64,000 nt of DNA, from assembly GCA_905147135.1 (NCBI GenBank), contig LR990043.1, positions 17,051,584-17,115,583 on the forward strand, read 5' to 3'. Positions 53,291-64,000 of the stretch are shown one piece after another. Every line of letters begins with the position of its first letter. Within the stretch, counting starts at the first letter, position 1. This stretch comes from Blastobasis lacticolella. Lineage: Eukaryota; Arthropoda; Insecta; Lepidoptera; Blastobasidae. The translations under genes were made by a program, and so were the position numbers. The notes below the pieces were generated by a model. That model saw nothing but the letters and a program-made list of their open reading frames with translations. It did not search any database and was not told the DNA's origin.

Positions 53291-56059
53291 TGCATAGTAT
53301 GGTAATATTCATATAATTCGAGTTACATCATTATCTATCAGAGGCATAAAATAAAATCTGTTTGTGCATACCTTTAAACTGAAGTATGAAAGCTTAGGTA
53401 GGTAGGTATGTAGCTGTGCTTTGTGAAGCAGCGACGAGTACCTAACAGGCACTTAGTAGGTAGTCTATAAACGCATATGTCGTGTATTTTTATTATAGAG
53501 AAGAGGTACGGTACAGAACCCAATATTTACGAGTTCGATTCACCTTATCTGTTCCTTGGCTTTTCCCATATTTTTTATTATTAAGAGGTATATTAAAAAT
53601 TCTTTAACATTAACTCATTTAACGATTCTCTTTTATCTGTTTAATGTAATTTAGGTGTTTCGCCGAAGCGAAGTACCTCTTCGTCTATGTCGCCATAAAA
53701 TTTGATGATAAAATTGTTCTCTTTCTTTATAAATCTGTGATGTTTCAGCTAAAACGCCCCATTTCCGAGTGCATGAGATCATTGTCACGGCCGCTAACGC
53801 GCTGAGGATGTTATTGTAAAACAGCGAGCGCGTGCCCGTGGCCATCCTACTCTGAATGGATTGGTGAAATCATTGCAAATGGCACATTCACCGACTAAAC
53901 ATCTGCGTACCTGAAATTCTTTGAAGAATTTCTGAGTACTTGGAACTGACAGGATTCTTCCGAGCAATATTGGCTCGATGTTTCTTGTGAGACTGTTCGT
54001 TTATTGACAAGAGTTTATGTTTAGAGCGTCGTTATCTGTGTTATAATAGGTAAATAAATAAACCCCACATTTTCTATAATCGCTTGGCTCTCGGTATCTT
54101 TTACGACTCCCTGCATACTGTGAAATATAAAAAGTCAATGTCATAAAGCTACCGCTCAGCGAAAAGGTCACAGACGCAAGCATATCATAGATCATTCAGA
54201 TATATGTTTTTATTCGCAAGTACGTATTGTTAGAGTCATAATATTCGCAGCCCTTGAAATACTGAAATTGTATCGGCCTAGTTTGAAACCGGTCCAATGA
54301 AGCGACGCCGACGGTCAAAGTCTCCGGTTTACGATGCATGAGTTATAGCGCGCTCAGTGTTTTACAGTTTCTTGGATTAACGTTTTGACTTTCATCACGC
54401 ATTAACACTAGGAATAAAGATGATTAGAGTAAATTGTTCTGATAGAGTCAAGAATTTCAAGAAAATTTAGGATTTGTGTATGTTTCACAGCTATCAATTT
54501 ATATGAATCTTATGCCTAAAAATTATTTGTGAATTCCGTTCGCTTTATCTCAAGCGCCCACACCAAAGCCCCATTATTACTCAAAACTTTTTACTGAGCC
54601 GACCGTTATGGCACCTTTTATTAACCTTTAACTGTAAGTAGGTATAGGTACTGTTATCATTTTAATTAAAAATACGTTCTTATTTGCACTTCTAAGAACG
54701 CCAAAGCTGAAATGTAAATACGTGTAACAGACAGTGTACTTCTTTTGCCTTGAAACACAGATATTGTCTAAAAAACGCGTCTGTGCTCAAGTCGAGTGGG
54801 CGCTTGTTAACAAAGGGCTCTCCATGTTATATTTTTAGAATTCACTTAGGACCAACCATTACTTCTAATGAGAAGTTGGCGACACAGACATTTTTCCTTT
54901 TGCAATGTCTATTATGATTTTACAAAGTTCGACTTTCATATGATATCTGAATTCGAATCTACAAGTTAGTGATTTGAATAGTAAACAAATATTTTATTTG
55001 GAACTAGTTGGCGCCCCGAAAAGTTCTACAAGTTTAGTTTAGTAAATTTTTTTTTTTAATTACCTACTTACTTGTATAGATAGTGTTCCAAATCGAGCAG
55101 TAGGCTGAAACCCTATCATTTAGAAAAAATTCGACGAGTATATTACGATTCGCACCTTAAGGCTCTTTTGTATGAGTCTTAAAACTTTATAGGAAAAGCT
55201 TATTTATATATTAAAACCCTCAAAACACCGCTTCCCAGGAAAAACCATGAAGCCAACGGCCCACTAACGACAATCCAATTTGCACCCCTCGCTGGCCGCC
55301 AAGAATTCTTCGAATGTTTAATGCGCCAATTACAAATTGGATCGAATATAAATCGCTTTCACTGCCGCCAATAAGTTTAATTTATAAGCCTTTATGTTAT
55401 AAATGCTGTTTTAATTACGATCTGCTTTGTTTGTTACTTGTATGGCAAATGGAAAACAATCAACGTGTGCCGAAATTTACAACTATTTAGACTGACTCCC
55501 CATACAAACAGCGCGGTGTTTACGCTCGCCTTTGTCCAGCCGATCACAGGATGGAGGAAGTTATTAATGTATGCCCTTCGGCTTTCGTCGCTATGGAATC
55601 TTTTGAAATTATTTCTGGATATTGACGAAAACTTGAACCGAATAAAATTAATGGTTTATAAACTGTGCTAATTGCCGTTCGTCTACTTCGTATTCGTACG
55701 TTATTATGGACGCGGTGCTTCTTTGATACGTGGCCCCGATTTTGGACAGTACAGCAATGTTGGGTGAAATGTGAACATTATGAAGATATAATCGTGTGTG
55801 AAATTCCAGCACTCCGGCTATTCGACTTTGATATTTTTAAAATATAGAGAGTTGTAGATTAGAATAAACATGTAGTAATTGATGTTTCGCGTGGTTCTAC
55901 TGGACGTTAATTTGTCAGAGTATAAATATTTTTGGCATAAAGTCGCCTGGGGCTTGTACCTATCTTTTAAGACAAATGCTACAATGAAAACTCGTTTTAT
56001 AAAGTTCTGTTTAGATCAGTGCTAAATACTAACAATGACTTTTTAGAGTTATGCACTAG
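53291..56059. other. Non-coding stretch, no gene seen
   Basis: Mostly AT-rich. At about 55240-55400 there is a repeat-free block with several TTTAT and TAAT-containing words (for example attacaaattggatcgaat). This is only weakly suggestive of a developmental control element. No splice-supported exon was found. Confidence 0.4.
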
Positions 56060-56215
56060 TTGAACACTAACCGATACTCTTTTGGTATAGAAAAACATTG
56101 TGACAAAACTTGCACATCCAGTCAATCTGGTGAGGTTTGCTGGATTGCAGTTGCTCTACTGTAATTACCAGATCTGCTAAATCCGATATCATGGCCAAGG
56201 CGGACCCCAAACTCT
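56060..56215 (+). mobile_element. Diverged 3' fragment of SINE family A
   Basis: It has ctaaccgatactcttttggt, cttgcacatccagtcaatct and aattaccagatctgctaaat in the order of the complete SINE at 35793-36077. The head is missing. Confidence 0.6.
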
Positions 56216-57813
56216 GAACAATCGTGAATTTAGTTACTTACACCTACTACGAAATTTTAGTACATTATCAAAACACATTTAATTAAAAACGGATTGTTTT
56301 TATACCATGGTATCTTATGAAGACCAACTTAAAATTTAAATTAAAGTATACATAATATGTATACTGTAATTTATATTATATATTATATGAAGCCGTGGAC
56401 AAAAGCTAGTATAAATCTATATTCAGTTTAAGGTCGTTGTTTGAGCATTCTGCTATTTGGCATTCATTCATTCATACTTTTGGCGTAATTCGTCACAAAT
56501 ACATGGAACAGAAAAAGAAACAACAAGAATGTTTACGTATCTTAATAAAGCGGGGCTAATCTTAGCTTTTTTATTACGTGAGCTGGGTTACATTTTTAAA
56601 ACTGTCGGTTGTCGCCCACCGCTTTGGGCGGCTATGAATCAGAATCGCGTGAGGAATCGCTGTTCCAGGTAGCCGGCGACCCTTCAATGCCACCAGCAAG
56701 ACTGTTGACGGGTGCACAAATGAGCCATTAGTGGATTTGAGTAATGTTTTATATCCTTTTGACGAGTTTAATGGAACAAATATGAGTAATATACTGCGGT
56801 CTTTGTCGCATTCCGGAAATGCAGCGCGCGGGCGCCAGACGACAGTTAAACGCGTCAAAACTTTATAGTCGCCTTAAAAAAGGCTGCATAACCCTCCGAG
56901 AATATTAAGAAAAGTATGCAACGGCCGATGGGCTCAATAATTTTACGATGCGAAAATAAAGGAAACGATCTGTTTGTTTTTACGGTAAATCTGCGACTTA
57001 AATAAGTGCGGAATGGTGCCGCTGGGCCCGGCACGAGCTTCCGATGTCGCCGAGACTACTTAATCGCATCATAACAACTCGCCCGGCTAAGCCAACACGA
57101 TGCGGTCAAACACCTCACCTGGGTCCTGATTACTCGTGTCGCAGTCATCGAATTTTCCAACCCGATTCCTTTACAGACTATTAGCTCGTTCCAAATTGCC
57201 TTATGTAAATCAGGCACGCTTGTCACATACGCCAGCCTAACTTGTCTTCAGCTATCAACGGCGGGCAAACTGGGCTAGTAGCAAAACTCATCGTTATTTG
57301 TCTTTTCTTGCTGACATCTTGATTGCTAACGAATGGGCATCTAAAATTCACAATTTGTTTTCTTTTACCTACGTTTTTCTAATAAATATTGTGTAGAAAA
57401 CTGTTTAAGTCTCCAGCGTTAATGCATTCATGAATTTCAATGAATGCTTCTGAATTTTTCCACAACTAAATTGGGTCACATCACTGGCTACTAAAATAAA
57501 GTTATGTCTATGTACGAGACAAATATAACAAAATGATTGTAAGAAGAACATAGGTAAAGTGCATCTAAATTTAGAATACGGAGTCAATGACACCCGAGGA
57601 TATTATATCACACCTGTGCCTCCAGCCAGTAAATTAGCTGCCCGATTACCGCAACCGTCTAACTCCTTGGAGACGAGAAAGAAATATGACAGTTGATTAC
57701 ACGAGTCGCCCGGATGGAGTAATTTACCCGGGTGCGTAGGAATAAGTAATAGTGCCGGGGGTCGGCAACCCGTACTCCGTGGAAAGGCAAGCAGGGATGG
57801 CCACGCACTTACA
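56216..57813. other. Non-coding stretch before the LOA-like element
   Basis: No gene is supported. GC-richer repeat-free blocks lie at about 56590-56860 and 57000-57260. The open frames over them lack exon signals. The last 100 bases (from about 57720) are GC-rich like the element's 5' UTR but lie outside the target duplication. Confidence 0.4.
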
Positions 57814-58592
57814 TAAGTTAGTGTCGTGTGGGGGCGAGCCTCAGCTACCTACCGGGTCACAGTTGGCGGATAGTGGACAGTCCTGTAGTATGCAGGATAG
57901 CTGCGAATAAAGGGTAACCGAAATAAGCAGTCTCGGACCGAGGCGGTAGGGCCAACAGGGAGTGTTGGGGTATCTCAGCTGCGTGAGTACCCCAGTAAAA
58001 GACACAGTAATCCCGATGACGACCCTATGACATGGCGAACAAGCACCGCCATTAAATAAGTGTTGACCAGCAGCTCTTTAAACTGTGACTGATTCGTGGC
58101 ACAACAGTCACGGGCCCGAATCGCCACCGTATAATTTATTATGCGGGCTAGCGACGGGTAGAACCGTGCCACCCACGTGTTTGTGCCGTGCGTGGAGACC
58201 CGTACGGGGGGATGAAGGAATCCTGGTGGCTGAGCGTGAGGTGGGCCGGCGGTTGTGCCCGCCGATCGCAACACTCCTCTTTGGTCCGGAGTTCCTCTCA
58301 AACGGGCGGTCTTGAGCTAGCCACTCAGGATCAATCGGCTTTGGATTCCACTTACTGGTCTGCCGGCGAGGGGGGGGGGGGTCCCATACGGGATGTGAGC
58401 GGCCATGCTGAGGTGGCCAGGGTGTACGGCCCAGCAAGCCGGACACTACGAGCTGCCGATGTCGCGCATGACTCCCAACTCATCATCCCTATATCCTTCC
58501 GGTAATCCTGGTGCCTCTTAAAAAGGGCACCCCAGGTTCGGGCTCCGTGGCGGGTGGGAAACCGGAAGGATGAAAACCAGCAGTACTCCAAT

Positions 58593-60119
58593 ATGCATAC
58601 CAAAAACTGCAAAAAATCAACAGCATCCAAAAACATGCACGCGCAGGGACAGCGCGGTAGGGGAGGCAAGCCTCCGACAAGTAGCAGGCGGCCATCGGGC
58701 CCCATACCAGTCGGTGTTGGTTCCACGGAGAAATCCCTGGGACCAGGGCCGGCCGGTACGAGCGGCCCCACCGTCGAAGTTGAGGTTCCGGCAGGAGTGG
58801 CAGTAGTTGGGAACACGGTGGCAGATAACTCTGCTGCTGGGCCTAGCGAAGCGACACCGAGCCAGGTGACCACAACCTTACAACAACAACCAGAGCCCGA
58901 TCCGATGGACGAGGGATGGACTCTGGTGGCCCCGAGGGTACCGGCCAAGGTGGCTGAGAGGACCCGGAAAGTGAGGCCAAGCAAGAAAAAGAGGGCAAAG
59001 GAATACAGACGCCTTGCCTCTCTTTCTAGCGAAGGGGAACCCCGACCTGGGACGTCCAAGGACGCTGGGCTGCCGGCCACGGATGAGGCAACTCATCCTG
59101 TGGTGGGCAGACCGCCTCCAAAGGCGTACCGGCCATGTAGGAACCCCGGAACTACGCTACAAGGTATTGCTGGTCACGAGGAGGCGCAAACCCCAGTCAA
59201 GAGGAACCGTCTCGACGATACCATCACGCCGAGAGAGGGTCCTAAACGACAGAAGTTTGCGACTCCGCGTAGACCACAGCCTGGCAGTTACGCTGATGCA
59301 GCGAAACCAAACTTGGTGGTGGGGGTCACCAACCAGAAAAATCATCTGGGCCGGGAACAAGCCACTGAGGTGGAAATGCTACTCTGCCAGAAGATCATGG
59401 AGGCAGCAAGTAATAACTTAAGGCTGGGCCCGGGCTTCCAAGGGAAACCGATTTACACAGATGGTAATCTGAAGCTGTGGTGCCTTAGTACTGACGCCAA
59501 AGAGTGGGTCAGGAACACGCTACAGAATGTCATCCTGAGCAGTGGAGATACCATCTGTGTAAAGGAAGAGCACGAGCTCCAACGACGCGTTCGCTGCGGT
59601 ATCCTGGTACCCGGCGAATGGCCTAACGCAAAAGTTATAGGCAAGACGCTGCGCTACCAGAACGATTGGGCTCAGGTGGACGCGTGGCGAGTCCACAAGG
59701 TCGACGTGCAAAAGGGGAATACCTTCGTCGTGGTCAGCGTTCCGGAAACTATCGTCCCCACACTGCTGGAGAGAGAACGTAGGCTGTGTTTCTGTTTGGG
59801 GTCAGTCTACGTGAAGTTTCAGGTCGTGGGGGGGAAGTTTTCGGAACGCCCGGCGGGAAGAGCCGAAGAGGAGGAGAAGCAGGACACCCCACCGGCACAG
59901 ACGGAAGAACCAAGCCCAGTCGTTGTGGTGGATACGGCCATTCCAGGCCCTACAACACTCCAGACAGAGTCGCTGCTACCGCCATCGTCGGCGCTGCCGA
60001 TGGATACCGCCATACCGGGATCCAGCGGCAGCGACGACGAATGCTCCCGCAACTTAGGCGACATGAGTCTGGACGAGGAGGAGAGAGCGCTCATGGATGA
60101 TGGCGCTGACTTCGCCTAA
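58593..60119 (+). CDS. LOA-like retrotransposon ORF1 (gag-like protein)
   Basis: About 508 residues from the first ATG at 58593; the frame is open further upstream to 58554 without an ATG. It would bind element RNA in a ribonucleoprotein particle. The N-terminal 250 residues are Pro/Gly/Ser/Thr-rich and basic. A folded-looking domain follows at about residues 265-420 (AKEWVRNTLQNVILSSG, GILVPGEWPNAKVIGKTLR, VVSVPETIVPTLLERERRL), resembling insect transposon gag domains such as DUF4780; that identification is from memory. The last 80 residues are acidic and Pro-rich. I see no CCHC zinc knuckles. The stop lies 23 nt inside ORF2, so the reading frames overlap. Confidence 0.75.
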   Translation: MHTKNCKKSTASKNMHAQGQRGRGGKPPTSSRRPSGPIPVGVGSTEKSLGPGPAGTSGPTVEVEVPAGVAVVGNTVADNSAAGPSEATPSQVTTTLQQQPEPDPMDEGWTLVAPRVPAKVAERTRKVRPSKKKRAKEYRRLASLSSEGEPRPGTSKDAGLPATDEATHPVVGRPPPKAYRPCRNPGTTLQGIAGHEEAQTPVKRNRLDDTITPREGPKRQKFATPRRPQPGSYADAAKPNLVVGVTNQKNHLGREQATEVEMLLCQKIMEAASNNLRLGPGFQGKPIYTDGNLKLWCLSTDAKEWVRNTLQNVILSSGDTICVKEEHELQRRVRCGILVPGEWPNAKVIGKTLRYQNDWAQVDAWRVHKVDVQKGNTFVVVSVPETIVPTLLERERRLCFCLGSVYVKFQVVGGKFSERPAGRAEEEEKQDTPPAQTEEPSPVVVVDTAIPGPTTLQTESLLPPSSALPMDTAIPGSSGSDDECSRNLGDMSLDEEERALMDDGADFA

Positions 60120-63100
60120 CCCCAACATCAACATCATCCAAATCAACCTCCATCACAGTCAAACTGCCACGGCTCAACTACGCAAGTGGCTGGAGGTCCA
60201 CAACACCACCATCGCCCTAATCCAAGAGCCCTGGATTAGGGCGAACCGCATATGCGGTCTCCTACATACAGGAGGTAAGATATACAATTCGACTGAATCA
60301 CCCAGAACATGCATATATACTAGTAACAATATACATGCACAACAACTCCTTAATTACTGTTCCAGAGATCTAACAGCTATAAGGATAACCAACAAATTAG
60401 ATCCCAAGCAGCAGGACATGGTCATTGCATCAGTCTACATGCCAGAACAGGACGACCCGCCATCTAATGAACTAATCCAGCTAGTGAAATGGTGTGAAGA
60501 ATCCAAGTTGGAGCTCATTATTGGGACGGACGCAAATGCACATCATCCACTATGGGGGATGAAGAATGAAAACAATAGAGGTAAACTGCTAGTTGAATAC
60601 CTGTTCACAACTAACCTGCTAATTATTAACAACGGTGCAGAACCGACCTTTGTAAACAAAAGAAGTCAAACGATAATTGATCTAACACTAGCTACAGAAA
60701 CCGCGGCCAAACTAATATCGAACTGGAGAGTCTCTTCTGAGGCATCCTGTTCAGACCACAGGTGGATTCTGTACGATTTAAACATAGCTAATACTAACAC
60801 GGTGCTACGTAGAAACCCGAGAAAGACAAACATTAATAAATACACAGCTCTGGTTGAGGAAGAGGTTAAACGCATGAGTAAACCACTAAAACTAACCGAC
60901 ACGCAACAAATAGAAAAACAGGTAGAACAACTAACAAAGTTAATCATTAACTGCTATCATAACAGCTGTCCCAAACCAGGAGTCTCCAACCCCACCGCCA
61001 AACAGCAACCGTGGTGGGGTCCCAAATTAGACAGAATTAGGAAAAAGGTGAGACAACGGTTCAACAGAGCAATGAACACTAGATCTGAGGAAGACTGGGA
61101 ATTATACAAAGATGAAAAAGCAAAGTACAAAAAAGAAATCAGGTACATGAAGTACACAACATGGAAAAAGTACTGTACCAACATCGAATCCAACGAACAG
61201 GCAAACCGGGTAAGGAAAGTCCTATCCAAACCTATGGAAACACAACAAGGTGTACTGCGCAAACCAGACAGTACAATGACAAGCACTGCTGAGGAGTCGG
61301 AGGAAACCCTGCTTCAAACACACTTCCCCGGTTGTAAAATCCACAATACAAACAACTCGGATATCACCGAGGAGGCATACACACCCACCACAGAGGACTG
61401 GAAAATTGCAAGTGAAGTAGTTACCAGTGAGTCAGTAAACTGGGCCATTAACAGTTTCCAAACATTTAAAGCAGCGGGGCCAGACGAAATCTTCCCTGGA
61501 CTTTTAAAATGGGCAGGCGAACGCATGATACACCTGCTGACGGATATATTAAGAGCATGTTTGGCTCACAGATATATACCGTCTAAATGGCGGAAGGTAA
61601 GAGTCACCTTTATACCAAAGCCAGGAAAAAGCGATTACACCGATACGAAATCGTTCAGACCAATCAGTCTTACCTCCTTCCTCCTCAAGACCCTTGAACG
61701 TCTGTGCGACAAGGAGATTAGAGATAAGGCACTCATAAAACATCCCCTGCACAAGAATCAACATGCATATACAAAGGGTAAATCTACAGAATCGGCACTG
61801 CATGCAGTAGTGGGGAAAATCGAAAACACAATTCAAAATAAAGCAATATGTCTAGGTACTTTTATAGATATAGAGGGGCCTTTGACAAAACTAATTTCAC
61901 AAGCATTAAAAACGCATTAAACAAACACAATGTCTCGGAAACTATCTCGGGATGGATAGAGAACATGCTTAGCAAAAGAGTCATTCAACTAGATAGTAAT
62001 CCTAACAAACAGGTATCAGTGGTAAGAGGTTGCCCACAAGGTGGAGTCCTGTCACCTCTTCTATGGAATTTTGTGGCTAATACACTAATATCTAAACTAA
62101 ACTCTAATTATTTTTTCACAGTAGGTTATGCTGATGATCTGGCCATACTCATTACTGGAAACAACGCGGACACCGTCACTGGAGTTACACAGAGGGCTCT
62201 GAAAATGGTGGAACTGTGGTGTAATGAGTATGGACTCTCAGTTAATCCAACGAAGACAGAGATGGTAATGTTTACGAATAAACGGACTTTAGGTAACTAT
62301 AGACTACCCAGTCTCTTTAAAACACAACTTACTCTATCAACGGAGGTAAAATATCTAGGAGTAATACTTGATAACAAATTAAACTGGAACAACCACATTG
62401 AATCAAGGTACAACAAAGCTACAATATCCTTCTGGCAATGCAGGAGGATGATAGGGAAGTCCTGGGGATTATCCCCCAAAGTCATAATGTGGCTATACAA
62501 AACAGTGATTAGGCCTATGTTCTGCTACGGAGCGGTAGTATGGTGGACTAAAACCAAGCAATCCACCACAATAGCAAAATTACAAAAACTGCAAAGGTTA
62601 GCCTGCATGGCAGTTAGCGGCTGCATGAGGACAACCCCAACTGCGGCCCTGGAAGCTATGCTCAACCTAACACCACTACACCTTCACGTACAACAAGAGG
62701 CAACAATAGCTATGGTACGCTTAAAACACTCAAATCTATTGGACAAAGTGCCGCTCCCGCATACGGTACTTTACTACGATGAAACAAAAATGGAACCAAT
62801 GATGGAGGCCATTAGCGACCGAATATCAAAGCAGGTAGAAACGGTCAAGAAGTACAAGATCCAACTGTACGAGGACCCGCGGGAGGGCCAAAACATACGA
62901 GAAGTAAGGATCTTTACTGACGGGTCCAAAACAGACTCAGGTACAGGTTGCGGAGTTTTCTCCGAAGACCTAAACATCAAAATAGCTGCCCCACTGGGTA
63001 AGTACAACACGATCTTTCAAGCGGAGTGCATGGGAATCATCCTAGCTACACACGCGGTACGGGACAAGAAGGTAGAACAACAGCCTATTAGGATCTTATC

Positions 63101-63734
63101 AGACAGCAGAGCAGTACTTATGGCCCTTGAAAACAACAACACAACCTCGGGGCTTCTACTCGACTGCCGCAATTGCTTAAATGAGGTATGTAAAACAAAT
63201 CCCATAACCCTACAATGGATTAAAGGACACAGTGGATCGAGAGGGAACGACGCAGCTGACGAGTTGGCCAGAAGAGGCTCAAGCACGAAGCCCACTGGCC
63301 CAGAACCAATTATACCTATGCCATTTGCATGGACCCGTAAACACCTGATGGATAGAATCAAGGTAAAACATAACCAACTCTGGTCATCACTAGAGGGATG
63401 CAGACAAGCCAAGGAGGCTCTACCGAAAATTAACCCTCCCCTTTCAGAAAGGCTTTTAAAACTAACCAAAAAACAACTCCGTCTGGTAACCGGAGCTTTA
63501 ACGGGACACGGTCCATTTAATAAACACCTCTTCACCATAGGTCTCACCGACAGCCCATTGTGCAGAGCCTGCCTGAGGGAGGAGGAGACAGCAGCACATA
63601 TCCTGCGGACATGCGAGGGGGTGACAACATACAGGCATGAGCATCTCGGACAACCACAAACCCTTCCAGAGACGTTTGCAAAGCTGAAAGGATTGCTGCG
63701 TTTCCTGGAGGAGTTGGGATGGCAGGAACAATAG
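60097..63734 (+). pseudogene. LOA-like retrotransposon ORF2, single-base frameshift in the reverse transcriptase
   Basis: It starts ATGATGGCGCTG inside the end of ORF1. The endonuclease (about residues 1-225) has NIIQINLHHS, LIQEPWI, GTDANAHH and CSDHRWI. The reverse transcriptase has FRPISLTSFLLKTLERL, then FIDIEG. At 61875-61878 a run of four G breaks the frame, and the other frame continues AFDKTNF from 61878 on, so one base appears missing from the G run. Downstream are GCPQGGVLSPLLWNF, GYADDLAIL, RNase H (FTDGSKTDSG, QAECMG, SDSRAV, GHSGSRGNDAADELA) and a CxxC...H...C motif (CRACLREEETAAHILRTC). All other catalytic residues are present. The break falls in motif A, so the copy is inactive unless the base is a sequencing error. 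Confidence 0.85.
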
Positions 63735-63836
63735 GGTATCTTGGAGTATACCATATCCACGCAAAATGGGCGCGAGTTCGCCCGAATGCGGAAATGGCCC
63801 GGATATATCTATCTATCTATCTAAGTTAGTGTCGTG

Positions 63837-64000
63837 CCGAGTTAAGAAATGTGGGCCATCAGTCTGTAAATTTCTAGATTTGCTGCGAGATGTACCTAGG
63901 TTTTATAACAGATAGAGTACTAGTATTATATTTTCCATTGTCTTTAGCTTTTGTAGCGTACGAGAAACTCTTTGGGAATCAGGTCGTGCTTTAGTTTTCC
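63837..64000. other. Flank right of the LOA-like element
   Basis: Short AT-rich host sequence continuing the insertion site. Nothing is recognised in it. Confidence 0.5.

Larger units (their letters stand above)
57829..63821 (+). mobile_element. Full-length LOA-like (I-superfamily) non-LTR retrotransposon
   Basis: An exact 15-bp repeat, taagttagtgtcgtg, flanks the element at 57814-57828 and 63822-63836. Between them are a GC-rich 5' UTR, ORF1 (58593-60119), ORF2 (60097-63734, one frameshift), a short 3' UTR and a (TCTA)n tail ending at 63821. ORF2 has endonuclease, reverse transcriptase, RNase H and a C-terminal zinc-binding motif, in the order of the I superfamily. The core FIDIEG-AFD and the sequence after YADD fit LOA clade members best. 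An exact target duplication and only one visible defect imply a recent insertion. Confidence 0.88.

Noticed and set aside
58352..59080. 242-codon minus-strand frame opposite ORF1
   Set aside because: Antisense shadow of the retrotransposon gag-like ORF; no motifs.
63017..63760. 247-codon minus-strand frame opposite the RNase H region
   Set aside because: Antisense shadow of ORF2; the plus strand has clear RNase H motifs.

Overview
The window looks like part of a moth or butterfly (Lepidoptera) chromosome. The evidence is an AT-rich background, very sparse coding sequence interrupted by GT-AG introns, and a dense load of repeats of types common in lepidopteran genomes: tRNA-derived SINEs, Helitrons with a CTAG end, CR1/Daphne-like, LOA-like and RTE-like retrotransposons, and small inverted-repeat elements. 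Short (TTAGG)n runs also occur, which is the insect telomere motif. There are no bacterial operons, CRISPR arrays or rRNA operons. The species cannot be named from sequence alone.

Only one complete host gene is supported. It lies on the minus strand and spans about 20 kb. A TATA/initiator promoter near 28180-28148 drives an ATG-free leader exon (28148-27964). Six coding exons follow: 14055-13986, 12702-12646, 12558-12458, 10075-9884, 8089-7912 and 7550-7450. Joined, they give exactly 699 nt (232 residues plus stop), a small GTPase of the RERG/RASL11/RASL12 type. It has P-loop, DxxG and NKxD motifs, but lacks the catalytic Gln after DxxG and any C-terminal CAAX box. A second minus-strand gene may begin at 901-702, where a start codon in good context is followed by about 67 codons and a splice donor; the rest lies outside the window.

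Everything else is intergenic or intronic sequence with mobile elements. From left to right: an inverted-repeat element at 1854-2420; a non-autonomous hAT element at 3931-4599 with an 8-bp target duplication; a small foldback element at 5521-5636; a 5S-rRNA-like retroposon and a perfect 27-bp hairpin at 14.2-14.4 kb; a Helitron 3' end at 16.76 kb; SINEs, one nested in another, at 29.8-31.8 kb; three foldback or MITE-like elements at 30.7-35 kb; a complete SINE with a 12-bp target duplication at 35.8-36.1 kb; an apparently intact two-ORF CR1/Daphne-like retrotransposon on the minus strand at 38.7-44.9 kb; a Helitron carrying an 11-bp minisatellite at 48.36-48.86 kb; RTE-type remnants at 49.9-53.3 kb; and a nearly intact 6-kb LOA-like retrotransposon at 57.83-63.82 kb with a 15-bp target duplication and one frameshift in its reverse transcriptase.

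I did not find a convincing new biological system. The most useful results are the reconstructed divergent GTPase gene with its promoter, two young or near-young retrotransposons, and several structured repeats that do not fit an obvious family.
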